5,883 nt of DNA from Bacteroides sp. Lineage in GTDB: Bacteria > Bacteroidota > Bacteroidia > Bacteroidales > Bacteroidaceae. The position numbers were made by a program, and so were the translations under genes. Positions within the stretch are counted from its first letter, which is position 1. The number at the start of each line of letters is the position of its first letter. The DNA lies in NCBI GenBank assembly GCA_030151635.1, contig JASLDF010000031.1:1-5883 (forward strand). Direction: 5' to 3'. The notes beneath the pieces were generated by a model. That model made no database searches. It had not been told where the DNA came from and worked only from the letters and a program-made list of their open reading frames with translations. This document shows, piece by piece, positions 5,705 through 5,883 of the stretch.

Positions 5705-5883
5705 ATGGAAACAAATTTTTTAGCGAATAGACACATTGGAATTAGCGAAAACGACCTTAAGTTTATGCTGGCAAAAATCGGCATAAACTCACTCGAGGAA
5801 CTAATTAGCAAAACTATTCCTGAAGATATACGTCTTACGGAACCTATCGACTTGCCTAAAACCATGTCGGAGTATGATTACGC
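5705..5883 (+). CDS. gcvP: Glycine dehydrogenase (decarboxylating), P-protein, N-terminal part
   Basis: Start of gcvP, cut by the right edge of the window: 59 full codons and two bases of the next are visible. The PLP-dependent P-protein decarboxylates glycine and passes the aminomethyl group to the lipoyl arm of GcvH in the glycine cleavage system, feeding one-carbon units to folate. The visible N-terminus METNFLANRHIGISENDLK is followed by MLAKIGINSLEELISKTIP (21-39) and IRLTEPIDLP (42-51), then MSEYDYA. This matches the highly conserved opening of single-chain bacterial P-proteins, normally about 950 residues; the RHIG motif, usually RHIGP, reads RHIGI here, as I recall for Bacteroides. 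The PLP lysine lies outside the window. The gene follows the MBL hydrolase by 25 bases and has no Shine-Dalgarno. Confidence 0.93.
   Translation, partial: METNFLANRHIGISENDLKFMLAKIGINSLEELISKTIPEDIRLTEPIDLPKTMSEYDY

Noticed and set aside
5683..5865. 60-residue minus-strand open frame
   Set aside because: Antisense to the conserved gcvP N-terminus; low-complexity product.

Overview
The window looks like chromosomal DNA of a Bacteroidota organism, most likely a Bacteroidales member. The evidence is very AT-rich DNA, no Shine-Dalgarno sequence before any start codon, promoter-like matches to the Bacteroidota TTG / TAnnTTTG pattern, Bacteroidota-type short lipoprotein signals, and a Bacteroidales-like gcvP N-terminus. 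No mobile element, CRISPR array, tRNA or rRNA was seen. All genes read on the + strand.

Left part (1-4088): four consecutive genes encode secreted or lipid-anchored proteins of 261-315 residues that appear to be divergent paralogs of the DUF3298 (RsiV/PdaC C-terminal type) family. Each has an export signal, then a helix-rich N-terminal part, then a conserved 'FDLxTGxxLxLKDIF'-like strand-turn-helix motif, and a C-terminal 'xIPYxEL'-like motif. Only the fourth copy (3279-4088) keeps the family hallmark GGAHG; the first three have lost it. The copies are separated by AT-rich gaps of 305, 258 and 86 bases. The gap after the second copy contains a strong intrinsic terminator, so the array is not one simple operon. 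The ligand and role of these proteins are unknown. In Bacillus RsiV this fold binds lysozyme, but that cannot be carried over on this evidence.

Middle (4089-4387): a very strong terminator closes the fourth gene. It is followed at once by a match to the Bacteroidota -7 element and a leader with two nested inverted repeats, ahead of the next transcription unit.

Right part (4388-5883): a compact housekeeping cluster. It holds rsmG (16S rRNA G527 N7-methyltransferase), 11 bases later a glyoxalase-II-like metallo-beta-lactamase-fold hydrolase, and 25 bases later the start of gcvP (glycine dehydrogenase, P-protein), which is cut by the window edge. The spacing suggests co-transcription.
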